The position numbers were made by a program, and so were the translations under genes. Below, piece by piece: positions 4,487 to 5,941 of a stretch of DNA of 5,941 nucleotides. The stretch lies in contig JAEURM010000135.1 in assembly GCA_016789245.1 (NCBI GenBank), positions 1-5,941 on the forward strand, given 5' to 3'. Numbering within the stretch: the stretch's first letter is position 1; the number at the start of each line of letters is the position of its first letter. Source of the stretch: Anaerolineales bacterium. GTDB lineage: Bacteria; Chloroflexota; Anaerolineae; Anaerolineales; UBA6663. The notes beneath the pieces are model-generated. The model was not told the DNA's origin. It did not search any database and saw nothing but the letters and a program-made list of their open reading frames with translations.

Positions 4487-5848
4487 CTACCTTCGGCCAC
4501 GGCCCAGCCCAGCTTCATACAAAGACCGGAAGCCGCCGTTTTGTGGCGTGGCGGGCTTGCGGCGGCGGAAGTTGTTGCGCTTGGGCAGAGTAGCGGGCGT
4601 AATGGTGGGCGCTCCGGCTGGCTTCCAACCCGAATCGGGTTGAGAGGGAGCCACGCGGCGTGGTTCTGCGCGTGGGGCGGCGTGATTGCGCGGATGCCCT
4701 GGCGATTGGCTGTTCTGCGGCGCGGGGGCCGAGTAATTAAAGTCATTCAAACGGCGGCGCTCCAGTGGCGCACCCAGCACCTTCTCAATCGCCTTCACCA
4801 TCGCTTTATCATCATCCGTTACCAACGTAAACGCATCCCCAGTTTTGGCCGCGCGGCCTGTACGGCCAATGCGATGCGTGTACGCTTCTGCCGTGTTGGG
4901 CATATCATAATTAATCACGTGCGAGATGCTACTCACATCAATGCCACGCGCGGCAATATCCGTGGCCACCAAAATCTGCACCTTGCCATCGCGGAAACCT
5001 TCCATGGAGCGTTGCCGCTGATTTTGCGAAAGGTTGCCCTGAAGCGAAGCCACGCTGAAACCTTCACGCTTCAACTGCCGCGCCAGCCGCTCGGTGCGGT
5101 GTTTGGTGCGCGTAAAAATCAGCACGGATTCTGTATCCGTTTGCTCTAGCAAGCGCAGTAATAGCGCGGTTTTTAGGTGTTGCGCCACCGGGTACAGCGC
5201 GTGCGCCACGGTATCCGCCGGGGCTTGCTCACCCACTTGCACGGTTACGGGCTCATGTAACACATCATGCGCCAGTTGGCGCACATCGTCTGGCATGGTG
5301 GCGGAGAACAGCAATGTTTGCCGCTGAGTGGGTAAATGCTTGAGGATGCGCCGAATATCCGGCAAGAAGCCCATATCAAACATCTGGTCGGCTTCATCCA
5401 GCACTAGCACTTCCACACGGCTCACATCAATTTCGCGTTGGTTGATTAAATCTAGCAGGCGGCCCGGGCAGGCTACGGCAATTTCCACGCCGGAGCGCAG
5501 AGTTTGCACTTGCGGGCGTTGGCTCACGCCGCCGTAAATTTTTACGGTGCGGGCGCGGGCGTGTTGGCCGAGCTCACGGAAGTTGGCCTCAATTTGCTCG
5601 GCTAACTCACGCGTGGGGGCAATGATGAGGGCGCGCACTTTACCGCGCGGGCCATCTAACAAACGTTGCAGAATAGGGAGCGCAAAGGCGGCGGTTTTGC
5701 CGGTTCCGGTTTGCGCCAAACCAAGTACATCGCGGCCAGCAAATATGTGGGGGATGGCTTGCTCTTGAATGGGGGTGGGCTGGGTGTAACCAGCCGCTTG
5801 CACACCGGCCGCAACACGCGGGTGCAAGTTAAACGTATCAAAACTCAC
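4487..5848 (-). CDS. DEAD-box ATP-dependent RNA helicase, RhlE type
   Basis: This 453-residue cytoplasmic helicase carries the full DEAD-box set. It has the Q motif GYTQPTPIQ (20-28), Walker A AQTGTGKT (45-52), PTREL (78-82), GG (106-107), CPGR (127-130, where TPGR is commoner), DEAD (151-154), SAT (182-184), LIFTRTKH (243-250), ATDIAARGIDV (295-305) and HRIGRTGR (325-332). The core ends near 365. A basic, Pro/Gln/Asn/Arg-rich tail of about 85 residues follows, ending in GRGRR, and is probably a disordered RNA-binding region. Family roles include ribosome assembly, RNA turnover and cold adaptation. The frame can begin at TTG 5911, but the family N-terminus starts at SFDTFNL directly after a GTG at 5848. 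That GTG has a weak AAAGAG ribosome site, and the TTG would lie almost at the predicted transcript start, so GTG 5848 is preferred. The stop is TAG. A DbpA- or CshA-like label is less likely given the tail. Confidence 0.93.
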   Translation of the reverse strand: MSFDTFNLHPRVAAGVQAAGYTQPTPIQEQAIPHIFAGRDVLGLAQTGTGKTAAFALPILQRLLDGPRGKVRALIIAPTRELAEQIEANFRELGQHARARTVKIYGGVSQRPQVQTLRSGVEIAVACPGRLLDLINQREIDVSRVEVLVLDEADQMFDMGFLPDIRRILKHLPTQRQTLLFSATMPDDVRQLAHDVLHEPVTVQVGEQAPADTVAHALYPVAQHLKTALLLRLLEQTDTESVLIFTRTKHRTERLARQLKREGFSVASLQGNLSQNQRQRSMEGFRDGKVQILVATDIAARGIDVSSISHVINYDMPNTAEAYTHRIGRTGRAAKTGDAFTLVTDDDKAMVKAIEKVLGAPLERRRLNDFNYSAPAPQNSQSPGHPRNHAAPRAEPRRVAPSQPDSGWKPAGAPTITPATLPKRNNFRRRKPATPQNGGFRSLYEAGLGRGRR

Positions 5849-5860
5849 TGAGGACTCTTT

Positions 5861-5881
5861 CTTGGCGAACGGAACGCCAAG
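5861..5881 (-). promoter_or_regulatory. Leader hairpin upstream of the helicase start
   Basis: CTTGGCG and CGCCAAG form a perfect 7-bp, GC-rich stem around a 7-nt loop. The stem ends immediately before the AAAGAG ribosome-site-like sequence, 12 nt ahead of the GTG start at 5848. If the transcript starts near 5915, this hairpin dominates a leader of about 66 nt. A temperature- or helicase-dependent effect on translation is possible but inferred only from position. Confidence 0.45.
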
Positions 5882-5921
5882 TCGCACACTCAGCTCGTCT
5901 GCCGCTAACAAATAGGCATGG

Positions 5922-5930
5922 AGTGTACCA
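5922..5930 (-). promoter_or_regulatory. Possible extended -10 promoter of the helicase gene
   Basis: TGGTACACT on the - strand combines an upstream TG with the hexamer TACACT (four of six to consensus). A -35 element, if any, would fall beyond the right edge of the window. It shares the extended -10 architecture of the selC promoter. The predicted start near 5915 would place the alternative TTG codon at 5911 almost at the RNA end. Confidence 0.38.
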
Positions 5931-5941
5931 CACTTATTGAT

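Noticed and set aside
4207..4593. 128-residue + strand open frame across selC
   Set aside because: It is antisense to the protease start, the tRNA and the helicase end, with no plausible domain.
4460..5149. 229-residue open frame on the + strand
   Set aside because: It is antisense to the helicase, has biased Arg/Ala/His composition and no recognisable domain; it is a shadow of the GC-rich coding strand.
5849..5911. TTG start for the helicase at 5911
   Set aside because: The conserved N-terminus begins right after GTG 5848, the region is a strong hairpin, and the TTG would lie about 4 nt from the predicted transcript start. It is not fully excluded.

Overview
The window looks like ordinary chromosomal DNA from a free-living bacterium of moderately high GC. 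There are seven protein-coding genes, one specialised tRNA gene, no mobile element and no CRISPR array. Degenerate 7-bp tandem repeats in the intergenic DNA and the mix of protein families recall Chloroflexota (Anaerolineae-like) genomes. This assignment is inferred from pattern, not from a marker gene, and filamentous cyanobacteria carry comparable heptanucleotide repeats. The tRNA-Sec gene shows that the organism, or its recent ancestor, decodes UGA as selenocysteine.

Layout. Positions 1-81 hold a heptad-periodic leader that runs off the left edge. It is followed on the + strand by an aldose 1-epimerase-like gene (82-978). A second heptad-periodic spacer of exactly 70 bp (979-1048) leads into a small four-helix membrane protein (1049-1414). 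A 22-bp convergent junction follows. All remaining genes are on the - strand. In their own order of transcription they are: an RhlE-type DEAD-box RNA helicase (5848-4487), selC tRNA-Sec (4407-4314), a membrane-embedded M50/site-2-type metalloprotease (4292-3057), a single-domain rhodanese (3050-2730), and a two-domain alpha/beta hydrolase (2636-1437).

The - strand genes could form two or three transcription units. The helicase and selC each have a plausible extended -10 promoter. No convincing terminator separates selC from the protease, which starts only 21 bp later. The protease and rhodanese are 6 bp apart with a good Shine-Dalgarno sequence, so they are very probably co-translated. The hydrolase is separated from the rhodanese by a spacer built around a long imperfect inverted repeat.

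Three start choices matter. The epimerase starts at 82, not at the ATG inside the repeat at 31. The protease starts at 4292, because a longer open frame to 4424 runs straight through the tRNA gene. The helicase most likely starts at GTG 5848.

The most notable items are the tRNA-Sec gene hidden under that spurious ORF extension, its imperfect acceptor/T-arm junction, the heptad repeats that fill intergenic space up to the start codon, the in-frame UGA between protease and rhodanese close to selC, and a hairpin just ahead of the helicase start. I found no clear evidence of an entirely new multi-gene system.
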